Shown here: positions 33,442 through 42,591 of the stretch, piece after piece
Numbering within the stretch: the stretch's first letter is position 1
How the letters are laid out: each line of letters starts with the position of its first letter
Source of the DNA: CAVYBY01 sp963766935
GTDB lineage: Bacteria > Actinomycetota > UBA4738 > HRBIN12
Length of the DNA: 64,000 nucleotides
Reading direction: 5' to 3'
NCBI GenBank assembly: GCA_963766935.1
Contig: CAVYBY010000009.1
Location: 186,001-250,000, forward strand
Made by a program: the position numbers and the translations under genes
Notes under the pieces: generated by a model
Database searches by the model: none
Told to the model about the DNA's origin: nothing
The model's input: only the letters and a program-made list of their open reading frames with translations

Positions 33442-34770
33442 ATGACGGACCACCTGAGCCCCGAGCAGATCCTTGCCGACGCGAAGCGTTTCACGCTGTT
33501 CGACTGGCAGGCCCAGGCGAAGGTGGCGCCGCTCGTGATCGATCATGCCGAGGGCGTCTACATGTACGCGCCCGACGGCACGAAGTACCTGGACTTCAAC
33601 TCCCAGCTGATGGGCGTGAACATCGGCCACGGCGACAAGCGCGTGGTGGAGGCGATCGTCGAGCAGGCCGCGCGGCTGCCCTACGTCAGCCCGTTCATCG
33701 CCTACGAGGGGCGGGCGCTGCTCGGCCGCAAGCTCGCGGAGCTCTACCCCGGCGACATCGAGAAGTCGTTCTTCACCCTCGGCGGCGCCGAGGCGAACGA
33801 GAACGCGATCCGGATCGCCAAGGCGTACACGGGCCGGCAGAAGGTGATGGCCAGATATCGCTCCTACCACGGCGCGACCTACGCAACGATCAATCTGACG
33901 GGCGAGCCGCGCCGCTGGGCGAACGAGAACCCGCCGATGCCCGGCGTCGTGCGCGTCCTGGATCCGTATCACGGGATCGAGCGCGGCTGGGACGACGCCG
34001 CGACCTCGCTCGCCCTGCTCGAAGAGACCATCCAGCTCGAGAACCCCGACTCGATCGCGGCGTTCATCCTCGAGACGGTGGTCGGCGCGAACGGAATCCT
34101 GGTGCCGCCCGACGGCTACCTCCAGGGCGTCCGCGAGCTGTGCACCAGGTACGGCATCGTCTTCATCGCCGACGAGGTCATGTGCGGGTTCGGCCGCACG
34201 GGCGAGTGGTTCGCCGTCGACCACTGGGACGTCGTCCCGGATCTGATCACCGTGGCGAAGGGGCTCACCTCGTCCTACCTGCCGCTCGGGGCGCTCGGCA
34301 TCTCGCCGGAGATCGCCGAGTACTTCGACGATCACGTGTTCGCCGGCGGTCTCACCTACAACTCGCATCCGCTCTCGGTCGCCGCGTCGCTGGCCGCGAT
34401 CCGGGTGCTGGAGGAGGACGACCTCGTCGGCAACGCCAAGCGGCTGGATCCGGTTCTGCGGCGCCATCACGAGCAGCTGGCCGCGAAGCACCCGAGCGTC
34501 GGCGCTCACCGCAACATCGGTCTGTTCGGCGTGCTCGAGCTGGTGAAGAGCCGGGAGACCATGGAGCCGCTCTCGCCGTTCAACGTGACCAACGACACCA
34601 TGGTGGCCGTCAACAAGGCGCTGCTCGCTCGCGGCCTGTTCACGATCGTCCGGTTCAACTCGATCATGACCAACCCACCTCTGTGCATCACCGAGCAGCA
34701 GCTCGACGAGGGCTTCGCCGTGATCGACGAGGTCCTGACCGAGATCGCCGACCCGGCGGTGCAGGGGTAG
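33442..34770 (+). CDS. Class III aminotransferase (taurine/beta-alanine/omega-amino type)
   Basis: 442 residues. GVYMYAPDGTKYLDFNSQL, SYHGATYATINLTGEPRRW, Asp in FIADEVMCGFGRTG and PLP-lysine K273 in TVAKGLTSSYLPLG mark an omega-amino-acid:pyruvate type aminotransferase. GAAGGAG lies 9 nt before the ATG, so unlike the first gene it can initiate independently. Shares fold but not close identity with the upstream aminotransferase, so the two likely act on different intermediates. Confidence 0.88.
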   Translation: MTDHLSPEQILADAKRFTLFDWQAQAKVAPLVIDHAEGVYMYAPDGTKYLDFNSQLMGVNIGHGDKRVVEAIVEQAARLPYVSPFIAYEGRALLGRKLAELYPGDIEKSFFTLGGAEANENAIRIAKAYTGRQKVMARYRSYHGATYATINLTGEPRRWANENPPMPGVVRVLDPYHGIERGWDDAATSLALLEETIQLENPDSIAAFILETVVGANGILVPPDGYLQGVRELCTRYGIVFIADEVMCGFGRTGEWFAVDHWDVVPDLITVAKGLTSSYLPLGALGISPEIAEYFDDHVFAGGLTYNSHPLSVAASLAAIRVLEEDDLVGNAKRLDPVLRRHHEQLAAKHPSVGAHRNIGLFGVLELVKSRETMEPLSPFNVTNDTMVAVNKALLARGLFTIVRFNSIMTNPPLCITEQQLDEGFAVIDEVLTEIADPAVQG

Positions 34771-34775
34771 CGGCC

Positions 34776-35801
34776 GTGGAGCCCTGGTCGTTCGAGCCCG
34801 CCGGCCGCTTCGACGAGCACACCTTCCACAGCCGCGTGCTCGAGACGAATCCGCTCGGAGATCCGGCCGACCGGCCCCTGTGGGTGTCGCTGCCGCCGGC
34901 CTACGACGACGAGCCGGACCGGCGGTTCCCGTCCGTGTACGTGATCCAGGGACTCGGGGGCCAGCTGGACATGTGGCGGAACCGGTCGCCGTTTCGGCGG
35001 AACTTCCCGGAGCTGGCCGACGACCTGTTCGCGCGCGGCGGGGCCCCGCCCTGCGTCGTCGTCTGGGTCGACTGCTGGACGTCGCTCGGCGGCAGCCAGT
35101 TCCTCGACTCGCCCGGCACCGGCAACTATCTGACCTACCTGTGCGACGAGATCGTCCCGTGGGTCGACGCGAACTACCGCACCGTCGCCGACCGCGATCA
35201 TCGCGGGATCCAGGGGAAATCCAGCGGGGGATACGGCGCCATGGTGCTGCCGATGCTCCGGCCGGATCTGTGGGGCGGACTCGCCACGCACGCGGGCGAC
35301 GCCCTGTTCGAGATGTGCTACGTGCCCGAGTTCAGGTTCTCGGTGCGGGCGCTTCGAGCCTCCTACGGCGGTTCGTTCGACACCTTCTGGAAGGACTTCC
35401 GGTCCCGACCGGCGTTCTCCAAGGACGGCGACTTCTCCCTGACCAACGACTGGTGCATGGCCGCCTGCTACTCGGCGGACGAGGACGGAACGGTCCGGCT
35501 TCCGTACGACCCGGCGACCGGCGAGCTGATTCCCGAGGTGTGGGCGCGCTGGCTGCAGGTCGATCCCGTCCGGATGGTGGCCGGCCACGCCGACACGCTC
35601 AAGACGATGCGCGCCATCTACGTCGACGCGGGCAAGAACGACGAGTTCTTCCAGGATCTCGGTGCGGTGGCGTTTCGCCGGGAGCTGGAAGCGATCGGCG
35701 TGACCGACATCTTCTTCGAGCTCTTCGACGGAACGCACTCGAGGATCGAGTATCGGTACCCGCTGGCCCTCAAGTATCTGGCCGAGCGTCTCTCCGCCTG
35801 A
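34776..35801 (+). CDS. Alpha/beta-hydrolase esterase (esterase D/Fes-like)
   Basis: 341 residues. Nucleophile elbow GKSSGGYGA (Ser149), acid DAGKNDEFF and His in DGTHSRIEYRY give a complete catalytic triad; RFPSVYVIQGLGG and VPWVDANYRTV are typical of the esterase D/enterochelin-esterase family. No signal peptide, so cytoplasmic. It starts GTG 6 bp after the aminotransferase and closes the operon. It could release an acyl or lactone intermediate of the same pathway. Confidence 0.85.
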   Translation: MEPWSFEPAGRFDEHTFHSRVLETNPLGDPADRPLWVSLPPAYDDEPDRRFPSVYVIQGLGGQLDMWRNRSPFRRNFPELADDLFARGGAPPCVVVWVDCWTSLGGSQFLDSPGTGNYLTYLCDEIVPWVDANYRTVADRDHRGIQGKSSGGYGAMVLPMLRPDLWGGLATHAGDALFEMCYVPEFRFSVRALRASYGGSFDTFWKDFRSRPAFSKDGDFSLTNDWCMAACYSADEDGTVRLPYDPATGELIPEVWARWLQVDPVRMVAGHADTLKTMRAIYVDAGKNDEFFQDLGAVAFRRELEAIGVTDIFFELFDGTHSRIEYRYPLALKYLAERLSA

Positions 35802-35810
35802 GGCGACCCT

Positions 35811-37148
35811 TCACATCCGGCCGAGGAGGAACCAAACCTCGGTCGGGCCCTTCCCCTTCAGCTCGAGCATCGTGGCGTCGCTGAAGCGGTAGCGATCGCG
35901 CAGGCGTTCGTACGTGGTCGCCGAGACGAGGATCCGGCCCGGCTCGCCGTGGGACTCGAGCCGGCTGGCGAGGTTCACGGTGTCGCCCCACAGGTCGTAG
36001 GCGAACCGCCGGCGCCCGATCACCCCACCGACGACCGGTCCCGTCGCGATGCCGACACGGACGCTCATCGGGTCGCCCCCCGGCCATCGCTCCCCGTCGA
36101 GGCATTCGAGGATTCCGAGGGCCATCTCGGCGGCGGCCCCGGCGTGGTCGGTTCGCGGCACGGGCGCGCCGGAGACGGCCATGTACGCGTCGCCGACGGT
36201 CTTGACCTTCTCCATGTCGACGCGACCCGCGAGCTCGTCGAACCGCGTGAAGACGGCGTCGAGCGATTCCACGATCGCCGTCGGCGCGATCCGACCGGCC
36301 TGCTCGGTAAAGCCGACCAGGTCGGCGAAGAGCACGCTGACCTCTTCATACGCGTCGGCAATCGACCGGCCGTTCGCGCCGGCCTCGGTCGCCAGCCGGT
36401 CGACGATCGGGTCGGGCAGCGCGTTGCGAAGCAGGTCGTCGGCTCGCGCACGCTCGTGATCGAGCTCCAGCTCGCGCAGGAAGACGACGCGCACCGACCG
36501 CTCCAGGCCGTACCCGGCCGCCATCCCGATGCCGGCAAAGACGAACAGGAAGAAGTCGGCGTACAGCACGTCGTTTCGCGTGTCGTTCAGGACGCCGAGC
36601 GCCACGACGTTGTAGGCGGCGAGCAGCACGGCGCCCGCGCTGAAGGAGTAGGGGAGCTGCAGACGCGTCAGGATGTAGCAGAACGCCTGAGCCAGCATGA
36701 CCCCCGCGTAGCCCCAGTCGGCTCTGGCGTCGGGCACGAACGCGCGGTGGACGGCCCACAGGACGCCGCTCGCGATGACGGTTCCCGTGAGCACCTGCTC
36801 CCACACCTTCGGGTACCAGCGCGCGTACGTCAGCGCGAGGCTGACCGCGACGATCGGGATCCCGATCCCGTAGCGGATGATGAGGTCGGCCTGCTGGCCG
36901 TCCACGATGATCAGCCGGCCGAGGATGCCGAAGATGATCCAGGTCGCGATCGCCATGATGTGCGCCAGGCGGATGTACGGCAGCGCATCGCTGTAGTAAC
37001 GCCGCTGGAACCGCCGTTCGAGGTCGTCGTCGAAGAAGCGGAGCGCGAACGGCCGGATCTCCGGCGCCCGTTCGAGGAAATGACGCAGCGGCGCCGGCAC
37101 GAACCGGGCCCGCGGCGGGCCACCTTCGGGGGCGTCGGTGGTGTCCAT
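35811..37148 (-). CDS. Class III adenylate cyclase with membrane domain
   Basis: 445 residues. N-terminal region with about six membrane helices (residues 50-230), then a cyclase domain: metal Asp in VLFADLVGFTE and in VKTVGDAYMAV, substrate Lys in MEKVKTVGD, and the transition-state Asn/Arg in DLWGDTVNLASRLES, so the catalytic set is complete. It should convert ATP to cAMP. No HAMP domain is evident between membrane region and catalytic domain. Convergent with the esterase operon. ATG 37148 is preferred over the in-frame codon 33 nt upstream. Confidence 0.9.
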   Translation of the reverse strand: MDTTDAPEGGPPRARFVPAPLRHFLERAPEIRPFALRFFDDDLERRFQRRYYSDALPYIRLAHIMAIATWIIFGILGRLIIVDGQQADLIIRYGIGIPIVAVSLALTYARWYPKVWEQVLTGTVIASGVLWAVHRAFVPDARADWGYAGVMLAQAFCYILTRLQLPYSFSAGAVLLAAYNVVALGVLNDTRNDVLYADFFLFVFAGIGMAAGYGLERSVRVVFLRELELDHERARADDLLRNALPDPIVDRLATEAGANGRSIADAYEEVSVLFADLVGFTEQAGRIAPTAIVESLDAVFTRFDELAGRVDMEKVKTVGDAYMAVSGAPVPRTDHAGAAAEMALGILECLDGERWPGGDPMSVRVGIATGPVVGGVIGRRRFAYDLWGDTVNLASRLESHGEPGRILVSATTYERLRDRYRFSDATMLELKGKGPTEVWFLLGRM

Positions 37149-37244
37149 CGCAGGATGGTGCCACAGCCACCCCAAACACACCGGAGGAATAGCGGTCCGC
37201 CCGGTCCGTGTTCACCAGGGCGTCGAACAAGGGAGAATGCGGAC

Positions 37245-38240
37245 ATGCCTGCCATCACCGTCGAGGACCTGACCACCCTGGAACGCCTGACCTCGCCCGA
37301 CGAAGCCGTCCGGCAGCGCCGTGTGCGCTCGGTGACGACCGCGCCCAGGGGACTGGAGGGCGAAGGGTTCCCCGTCCGGCGCGCGTTCGCGGGCGTCGAT
37401 CTCGCCGATCTGGACCCGTTCGTGCATCTGGATCAGATGGGCGAGGTCGAGTACGCGCCGGGTGAGCCCAAGGGGACGCCCTGGCATCCGCATCGTGGCT
37501 TCGAGACCGTCACCTACATGATGGACGGGATCTTCGAGCACCAGGATTCCAACGGCGGCGGCGGCGTCATCACCAACGGCGACACGCAGTGGATGACTGC
37601 CGGCGCCGGCATCCTTCACATCGAGCGGCCGCCGGAGCATCTGGTCGCCAGCGGCGGTCTCTTCCACGGCCTCCAGCTCTGGGTCAACCTGCCGCGCGCG
37701 GAGAAGTGGGCGCCGCCCCGCTACCAGGATCTTCGTGGCAGCGAGGTTGCGCTGCTGGCGTCGCCGGACGCCGGCGCGCTCGTTCGCGTCATCGCCGGCC
37801 GGCTCGGTGAGCGCACAGGCCCCGGCAGCACCTACACGCCGATGACGATGGTCCACGCCTCGATCGCGCCCGGCGCCCGCCTCGACATGCCGTGGCAACC
37901 AGAGTTCAACGCGCTGGCCTACGTCCTGTCCGGCGCCGGCACCGTGGGTCTGGAGCACATCGCCGTCTCCTCGGGACAGCTCGCGTTGTTCGGCCCCGGC
38001 GACGCGATCCGCCTGGAGGCCGCCGAGGTCCAGGAGGGTCGCTCGCCGGCGCTCGAGGTTCTGGTGCTGGGCGGCCGCCCGATCCGTGAGCCGGTCGCGT
38101 GGATGGGACCGTTCGTGATGAACACGCGCGACGAGGTCATCCAGGCGTTCGAGGACTATCAAGCGGGACGGCTCGGTCAGATTCCGGCGGTCCACAACAC
38201 CCCGTCGGAGGTCGTCGAGTCGGGCGAGCCGAACGGCTGA
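37245..38240 (+). CDS. Pirin-family protein
   Basis: 331 residues, bicupin. Metal ligands in WHPHRGFETVTYMMDG (His-x-His) and in GDTQWMTAGAGILHIE (His, Glu) mark an active N-terminal cupin, as in bacterial quercetin-2,3-dioxygenase-type pirins. A Shine-Dalgarno AAGGGAG precedes the ATG. Bacterial pirins are linked to dioxygenase activity or redox regulation; no target can be named here. Confidence 0.88.
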   Translation: MPAITVEDLTTLERLTSPDEAVRQRRVRSVTTAPRGLEGEGFPVRRAFAGVDLADLDPFVHLDQMGEVEYAPGEPKGTPWHPHRGFETVTYMMDGIFEHQDSNGGGGVITNGDTQWMTAGAGILHIERPPEHLVASGGLFHGLQLWVNLPRAEKWAPPRYQDLRGSEVALLASPDAGALVRVIAGRLGERTGPGSTYTPMTMVHASIAPGARLDMPWQPEFNALAYVLSGAGTVGLEHIAVSSGQLALFGPGDAIRLEAAEVQEGRSPALEVLVLGGRPIREPVAWMGPFVMNTRDEVIQAFEDYQAGRLGQIPAVHNTPSEVVESGEPNG

Positions 38241-38290
38241 GCTCCCCTTCCGGCTCCCGTGCCGGACACCGGGTCGCCATACTCGGCGGC

Positions 38291-38938
38291 ATGCTCCGGC
38301 GCCTCATTCCTGGGCGGCACCCGACGGTCCTGATCTCGCTCTTGATCGCGTTCACGTCGGTTCTCGGCGCAGCCGCGGCCTGGCGAACCGCCGTCGCGAG
38401 CGGTCAGGCCTCGGGCGCCGAACGGGCGGCGTTCGACCAGGTGGTCGCCCGCGAGCAGGCGCGCGCGGCGGTCGCGGACCGGCTCGAGAACGGATTTCGA
38501 AGCTACCTCCTTGCCAAGCAGGACCAGGCGCTCGCCGTGTCTCTGGGCGACGCGGCCACTCGCGCGGCGCCCGGCGACGCCGCGCGACTTCTGGCTGAGG
38601 CGCAGGCGTGGGCGACCGTCTCCCGGTCGCTGATGGACGGGATCGACCCGGACCTGCGCACGCCGACGGGCTCGATCAACCTGGAGCGAGGCTTTCAGAT
38701 CAACCTGGCCCAGGCCGAGCGCGAGCAGGACCTCGATCCCGCCCCCGAGTTCGCCCTGGCGGATGCGGCCCGGCACCGATCGGAGCAGCTGGTCGGGCTG
38801 ACCGCCCTGATGATCGCCGCCGCCTTCTTCCTCACCCTCGCGCGGGTGCTTCGGACTCGCACCTACCTGGTCTTCTTCGGCGCCGGCATCGGCACCCTCG
38901 CGGTCACGCTGGTCCTGTTCTTGGTGTGGGGGATCTAG
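38291..38938 (+). CDS. Membrane protein of a TPR pair
   Basis: 215 residues: N-terminal membrane helix, a helical extracytoplasmic stretch of about 130 residues, then two C-terminal helices (LTALMIAAAFFLTLARVL and TYLVFFGAGIGTLAVTLVLF). No family recognised. Its TAG directly abuts the ATG of the TPR protein at 38939, and both share the pattern helix - loop - helices, suggesting partners or an ancient duplication. Confidence 0.65.
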   Translation: MLRRLIPGRHPTVLISLLIAFTSVLGAAAAWRTAVASGQASGAERAAFDQVVAREQARAAVADRLENGFRSYLLAKQDQALAVSLGDAATRAAPGDAARLLAEAQAWATVSRSLMDGIDPDLRTPTGSINLERGFQINLAQAEREQDLDPAPEFALADAARHRSEQLVGLTALMIAAAFFLTLARVLRTRTYLVFFGAGIGTLAVTLVLFLVWGI

Positions 38939-40666
38939 ATGGAGCGCGCGGCGATGCTCGAGCTGGAGACCGATGCCGAGGAGCAGCCCGACCGCCGTCT
39001 TCGCGATCTGGTCGCCCTTCTCATGATCCTCGTGACGCTGCTCGGGGCGGTCGTCGCCTTCCTCGACACGAAGGCGCGCAACCGTGAGGCGCTCGCCGAC
39101 CGGCGGGCTCAGGTCGAGATCGTGACGACGATGTCGCGGCTCGTCGGCGCCGACCGCGACATCTACCGTCAAGCCCTGGCGGGGACGCTGGATTCGCAGG
39201 CCGTGACGCTCAGCCAGGTCCTCGATGGCATCGCCGGCCAAGGGCAGGCCCCCGCCTTCGCCCGGTCGCTCGCTGCGGCCGACCGAGCGGCGTCGCAGGC
39301 GATCGAGGCGGCCGGTTCGTCGGCGACCGACGGCTCCTACGGCGTGGGAACCAGCTTCGATTTCCCCGGGTTCTACCGCGACGTCTACGGGCCGGTCGAT
39401 GCCGCGGCGGAGTACCAGAAGGCGTGGGCGCTGGAGCGCGACGGATGGGGCTCGAAGACGGGCGGGTATCTGCGCGTCGGCACGGTGCTCGCGGTGGCCG
39501 TGTTCCTGCTCGGCATCACGCTCACGGTTCCGGCCCGCGCCAGGCGCTCGTTTCTCTGGCTGGGCATGGCCGTGGCGCTCGCCGCCGCGGGGTGGACCGG
39601 AGCGATCGCCGCAAGTCGCGTGAGGGAGCCGGTGGACGGCGCCATCGCTTCCTACGTGTCCGCGCGGGTGCGTCTCGACGTGCTGGAGGGAAGACTCCAG
39701 TTCGGCGGCCGGACCCCCGACCAGAACGCCGACCGGGCGTCCTACGCCCTGGCCATCCGGTCGCTCACCGACGCGATCGACGAGCGCCCCGACTACGTCG
39801 AGGCCGTTCTGGCACGGGGGCTCGCCGAGTTCGAGCTCGATCTCTACTACTCCGACGCCCGGGGGCCGGTGGGCTCCGAGGCGGCTCAGCGCGATTTCAC
39901 GCGGGCGACGGAGCTGACGCCGACGAACCCGATCGGCTGGACCGACCTCGGTGCCGCCGACTTCTGGCTTGGCGACTATTCCGCCGCGCTCGCGGCAAAC
40001 CGGCGGGCCCTCTCACTGCGGCCGGACGAGCCGATCTCAAACCTCAACCAGGCGCTCTACCTGATCGTGACCGGGCGGGACGGCGCCTACCACCTCCAGA
40101 TGGAGCGGGTGAGAGATGCCATGGCCGCGATCCCCGCGTACCTGCGCAACGCGTCGCTCGCCCTCTATCAAGCCGTGTTCGATCAGGGGATCAGCCACCG
40201 TCCGCAGATCGCCCCCGCCATCGCGACGATGCGCGAGGACGTTCTCCGCACCGTGCATCAGATCGACGTGTCGATGACGCTCACTGGGAGTCCGACGCCC
40301 CGGCCGGTCGCGGCGACGATGGCCGATCTCACCTTCTCGATCACGCCCGACCTCTCCGAGATCGACGCCGAATTCGACTACCGCGGGATGAAGACGGGCG
40401 AGCACTTCGAGTCCGAGGTATTCGTCAACGGCGCGCGAGCCGCCGGGCTCTCCCAGGCGTCGCTCTGGAACTCCGACGGGAGCCTGACCGTGCCCGACGG
40501 CCGGGCAAAGCTCCCGGTAAGGGCTGCCTTCGTCGCCGGGCAGGTCGTCCGCGTCGAGCTCTACGTCGAAGGCAATCTGCTGGATGCGGGGGAGTTCACG
40601 GTCCCCGCGAGCAGCTCCACGATCCGCGCGGCGCTCTCTCCGCCGGGATCGCGTTCGGGGTTGTAG
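38939..40666 (+). CDS. TPR-repeat membrane protein
   Basis: 575 residues. Three membrane helices (about 25-41, 180-198, 203-222), then a TPR region with units such as IRSLTDAIDERPDYVEAVLARG and AAQRDFTRATELTPTNPIGWTDLG plus AALAANRRALSLRPDEPIS. A C-terminal beta domain (MKTGEHFESEVFVNG) completes it. Likely a scaffold for envelope protein interactions. The last 35 codons overlap the opposite-strand arginase-fold gene by 106 bp, so one of the two ends may be mis-set by an indel. Confidence 0.75.
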   Translation: MERAAMLELETDAEEQPDRRLRDLVALLMILVTLLGAVVAFLDTKARNREALADRRAQVEIVTTMSRLVGADRDIYRQALAGTLDSQAVTLSQVLDGIAGQGQAPAFARSLAAADRAASQAIEAAGSSATDGSYGVGTSFDFPGFYRDVYGPVDAAAEYQKAWALERDGWGSKTGGYLRVGTVLAVAVFLLGITLTVPARARRSFLWLGMAVALAAAGWTGAIAASRVREPVDGAIASYVSARVRLDVLEGRLQFGGRTPDQNADRASYALAIRSLTDAIDERPDYVEAVLARGLAEFELDLYYSDARGPVGSEAAQRDFTRATELTPTNPIGWTDLGAADFWLGDYSAALAANRRALSLRPDEPISNLNQALYLIVTGRDGAYHLQMERVRDAMAAIPAYLRNASLALYQAVFDQGISHRPQIAPAIATMREDVLRTVHQIDVSMTLTGSPTPRPVAATMADLTFSITPDLSEIDAEFDYRGMKTGEHFESEVFVNGARAAGLSQASLWNSDGSLTVPDGRAKLPVRAAFVAGQVVRVELYVEGNLLDAGEFTVPASSSTIRAALSPPGSRSGL

Positions 40667-41472
40667 CACGCGACGGCGATGCCGAGGCACGCCGGATGCG
40701 AGACGAGCGGCGCAAGCAGCTCCCCGAGCTCCGGCCAGTCGAGCCCGCCGGGGACCGGAGCGTCGTTCGGGAACACCGCCTCGTCGAGGATGTCGAGGTC
40801 GACGAAGACGAAGAACCGCCGGTCTCCGCTCGTCACCGCCTCACGTGCGGTTCGCGCCGTCTCGGCGGGGCCGGCCCGGCGAAGATCCTCGGTCGGGATC
40901 GCCGTGATCCCGGGCAGGTCCTCGGGCGTGACCGAGCCGAAGCCGCGGGCCTCCTCGAGATCGCGGAACCCGACGAGCGCGACATCGGACGGCTGAAGGA
41001 GCGGCCGCCCACCCGCGGCGTCGGCCCACGCGGGCGGCCCCACCCCGAGCGCCACGGCCAGCGGCATGTCCGCGGCCTCTCCGGTGGGGGAGTTCCGGCC
41101 GTCGTACAGGTCCATGTGCCCGTCCACGTAGACCACCCCGATGTCGCCGCCCACGGCGTCTCGGAGCCCGGCGATCGCGCCGACCGCAAGCGTGCAGCAG
41201 CCGCCGAGGATGACCGTCGTCGCCTCGAGGTCGGTGTCCTCGGCCACGGCGTCGCGGATCGTGCGCGTGACCGACAGCACGGAGTCGGAGCCGACGATGC
41301 CGGTGAGCGGGTCTCGATCGGGCGGCTCGATCAGGACGTCCAGGTCGCCGAGATCCTCCGCCCCGATCGCATCGACGACTCCCGCCTTGCGCAGCACGGC
41401 CGGCATGAACACCGTTCCGACGCGGCCGCCGACGCTGTCGATCGGGATGCCGAGCAACCGTACGCGCCGCAC
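40561..41472 (-). CDS. Arginase-fold (ureohydrolase superfamily) protein with altered first ligand
   Basis: 303 residues. VVYVDGHMDLYD matches the ureohydrolase D-x-H-x-D motif and FVFVDLDILDEAVFP the D-x-D motif of the binuclear Mn site. The first ligand motif, normally GGDHS, is GGCCTLAVG, so His is replaced by Cys. The usual arginase/agmatinase activity is therefore uncertain. The start ATG lies 4 bp after the peroxiredoxin stop and the genes form an operon. The 3' end overlaps the TPR gene. Confidence 0.75.
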   Translation of the reverse strand: MRRVRLLGIPIDSVGGRVGTVFMPAVLRKAGVVDAIGAEDLGDLDVLIEPPDRDPLTGIVGSDSVLSVTRTIRDAVAEDTDLEATTVILGGCCTLAVGAIAGLRDAVGGDIGVVYVDGHMDLYDGRNSPTGEAADMPLAVALGVGPPAWADAAGGRPLLQPSDVALVGFRDLEEARGFGSVTPEDLPGITAIPTEDLRRAGPAETARTAREAVTSGDRRFFVFVDLDILDEAVFPNDAPVPGGLDWPELGELLAPLVSHPACLGIAVACYNPERDPGGESAARIVELLAGTVNSPASSRLPST

Positions 41473-41476
41473 GGAG

Positions 41477-41962
41477 TCAGGACCCCGCCGGCTGAAGCGC
41501 CACGAGTGCCTTTGGGACGGTGTCTTCGGGCTTCACGCGGTACCAGGCTCGCTCGATCCGCCCCCGCTCGTCGACGAGGAATGAGGACCGGACGATGCCC
41601 ATGTACGTGCGTCCGTAGTTCTTCTTCTCGCGCCACGTCCCCCACGCTTCCGCGACCGCGTGGTCTTCGTCGGCAAGAAGCGGAAACCCCAGGCCGTACT
41701 TCTCGTCGAACCGGAGCTGCTTCGGCGGGTCGTCCGGCGAGATCCCGACGACGGCGAGCCCGAGCCCCGACAGGTCCTGAGCGTGATCGCGGACATCGCA
41801 CGACTGGGTCGTGCAGCCGGAGGTGTCGGCTTCCGGGTAGAAGTACACGAGCAGCTTCTGCCCCGCGAAGTCCGCGAGCTTGACGGCCGCGTTGTGCTGA
41901 TCGAGCAGATCGAACGCCGGCGCGGCATCGCCCGGCGCGAGCTTCGTCGGCTCGGATGTCAT
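41477..41962 (-). CDS. bcp: Thiol peroxidase of the BCP/PrxQ family
   Basis: 161 residues. Peroxidatic Cys in EADTSGCTTQSCDVRD with the resolving Cys 5 residues later, the BCP pattern. Reduces hydroperoxides using thioredoxin. GDAAPAFDLLDQ and the VGISPDDPPKQLRF blocks are typical. Leaderless start. Confidence 0.92.
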   Translation of the reverse strand: MTSEPTKLAPGDAAPAFDLLDQHNAAVKLADFAGQKLLVYFYPEADTSGCTTQSCDVRDHAQDLSGLGLAVVGISPDDPPKQLRFDEKYGLGFPLLADEDHAVAEAWGTWREKKNYGRTYMGIVRSSFLVDERGRIERAWYRVKPEDTVPKALVALQPAGS

Positions 41963-41968
41963 GGAGCC

Positions 41969-41974
41969 AGAGTA
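41969..41974 (-). promoter_or_regulatory. -10 element TACTCT of bcp
   Basis: TACTCT on the minus strand, 6 nt before ATG 41962. Confidence 0.5.
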
Positions 41975-41978
41975 GCGA

Positions 41979-42446
41979 TCAGCAGGAACCGGCGGCGAAC
42001 TGCAACGTCATGCTGCCCGCGTTCATCGTGACCCGCTTGCCGGTCGGCGAGCGCCACAGCACCTCGAACAGGTGTCCGTCGGAGCCCTCGAATGTGCGCT
42101 GCCGGCTCGTGAACGTGAACGAGAACGAGTTCGTGCCGTTGCTCGGGTCGAAATGCGCTTGCTTCGGACCGGCCTGGATCGGGATGCCGTCGGCCACGAT
42201 CCGGAAGTTCACCGCTGCGCCGGAGATCTGGACGCTGAGGTTCTCGCTCACCCATCCGATCGAGCACACGTCGGCCTGAAGGCCGGGAACCTTTGCCCAT
42301 TTCGTCCTGGACGTCGAAACCGGCGCCGAGCGAATGACGGACCGCTGCCGGTCGAGCCGGGTCCCATTCTGAAGGGTCACGGCGACCACGGCGACGGGGA
42401 TCGAGACGGCGAGCAAGGCGGAGATCACGATCAGGGTCTTTCGCAT
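41979..42446 (-). CDS. Secreted/anchored hypothetical protein
   Basis: 155 residues with one N-terminal hydrophobic segment (LIVISALLAVSIPVAVVAV) and a beta-rich extracellular domain holding two Cys (ADVCSIGWVSE and the C-terminal AAGSC), probably a disulfide. No family recognised. The ATG has GGGGG upstream within a Shine-Dalgarno-like run, so it is a leadered gene. Transcribed toward bcp, 16 bp away. Confidence 0.6.
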   Translation of the reverse strand: MRKTLIVISALLAVSIPVAVVAVTLQNGTRLDRQRSVIRSAPVSTSRTKWAKVPGLQADVCSIGWVSENLSVQISGAAVNFRIVADGIPIQAGPKQAHFDPSNGTNSFSFTFTSRQRTFEGSDGHLFEVLWRSPTGKRVTMNAGSMTLQFAAGSC

Positions 42447-42591
42447 GACGGGAGCCCCCTTGGTTGTTGCGGCCGGGGCGGATCGTACCTCCCCCCGGGC
42501 CACAGGCCTCTGACCAGGGCCGATGGTGGCCGGGGGGTCACGGACCCATCCGAGGGTCCATGCTATGGGCTCGAAGGAGGGGATCGGGTCA

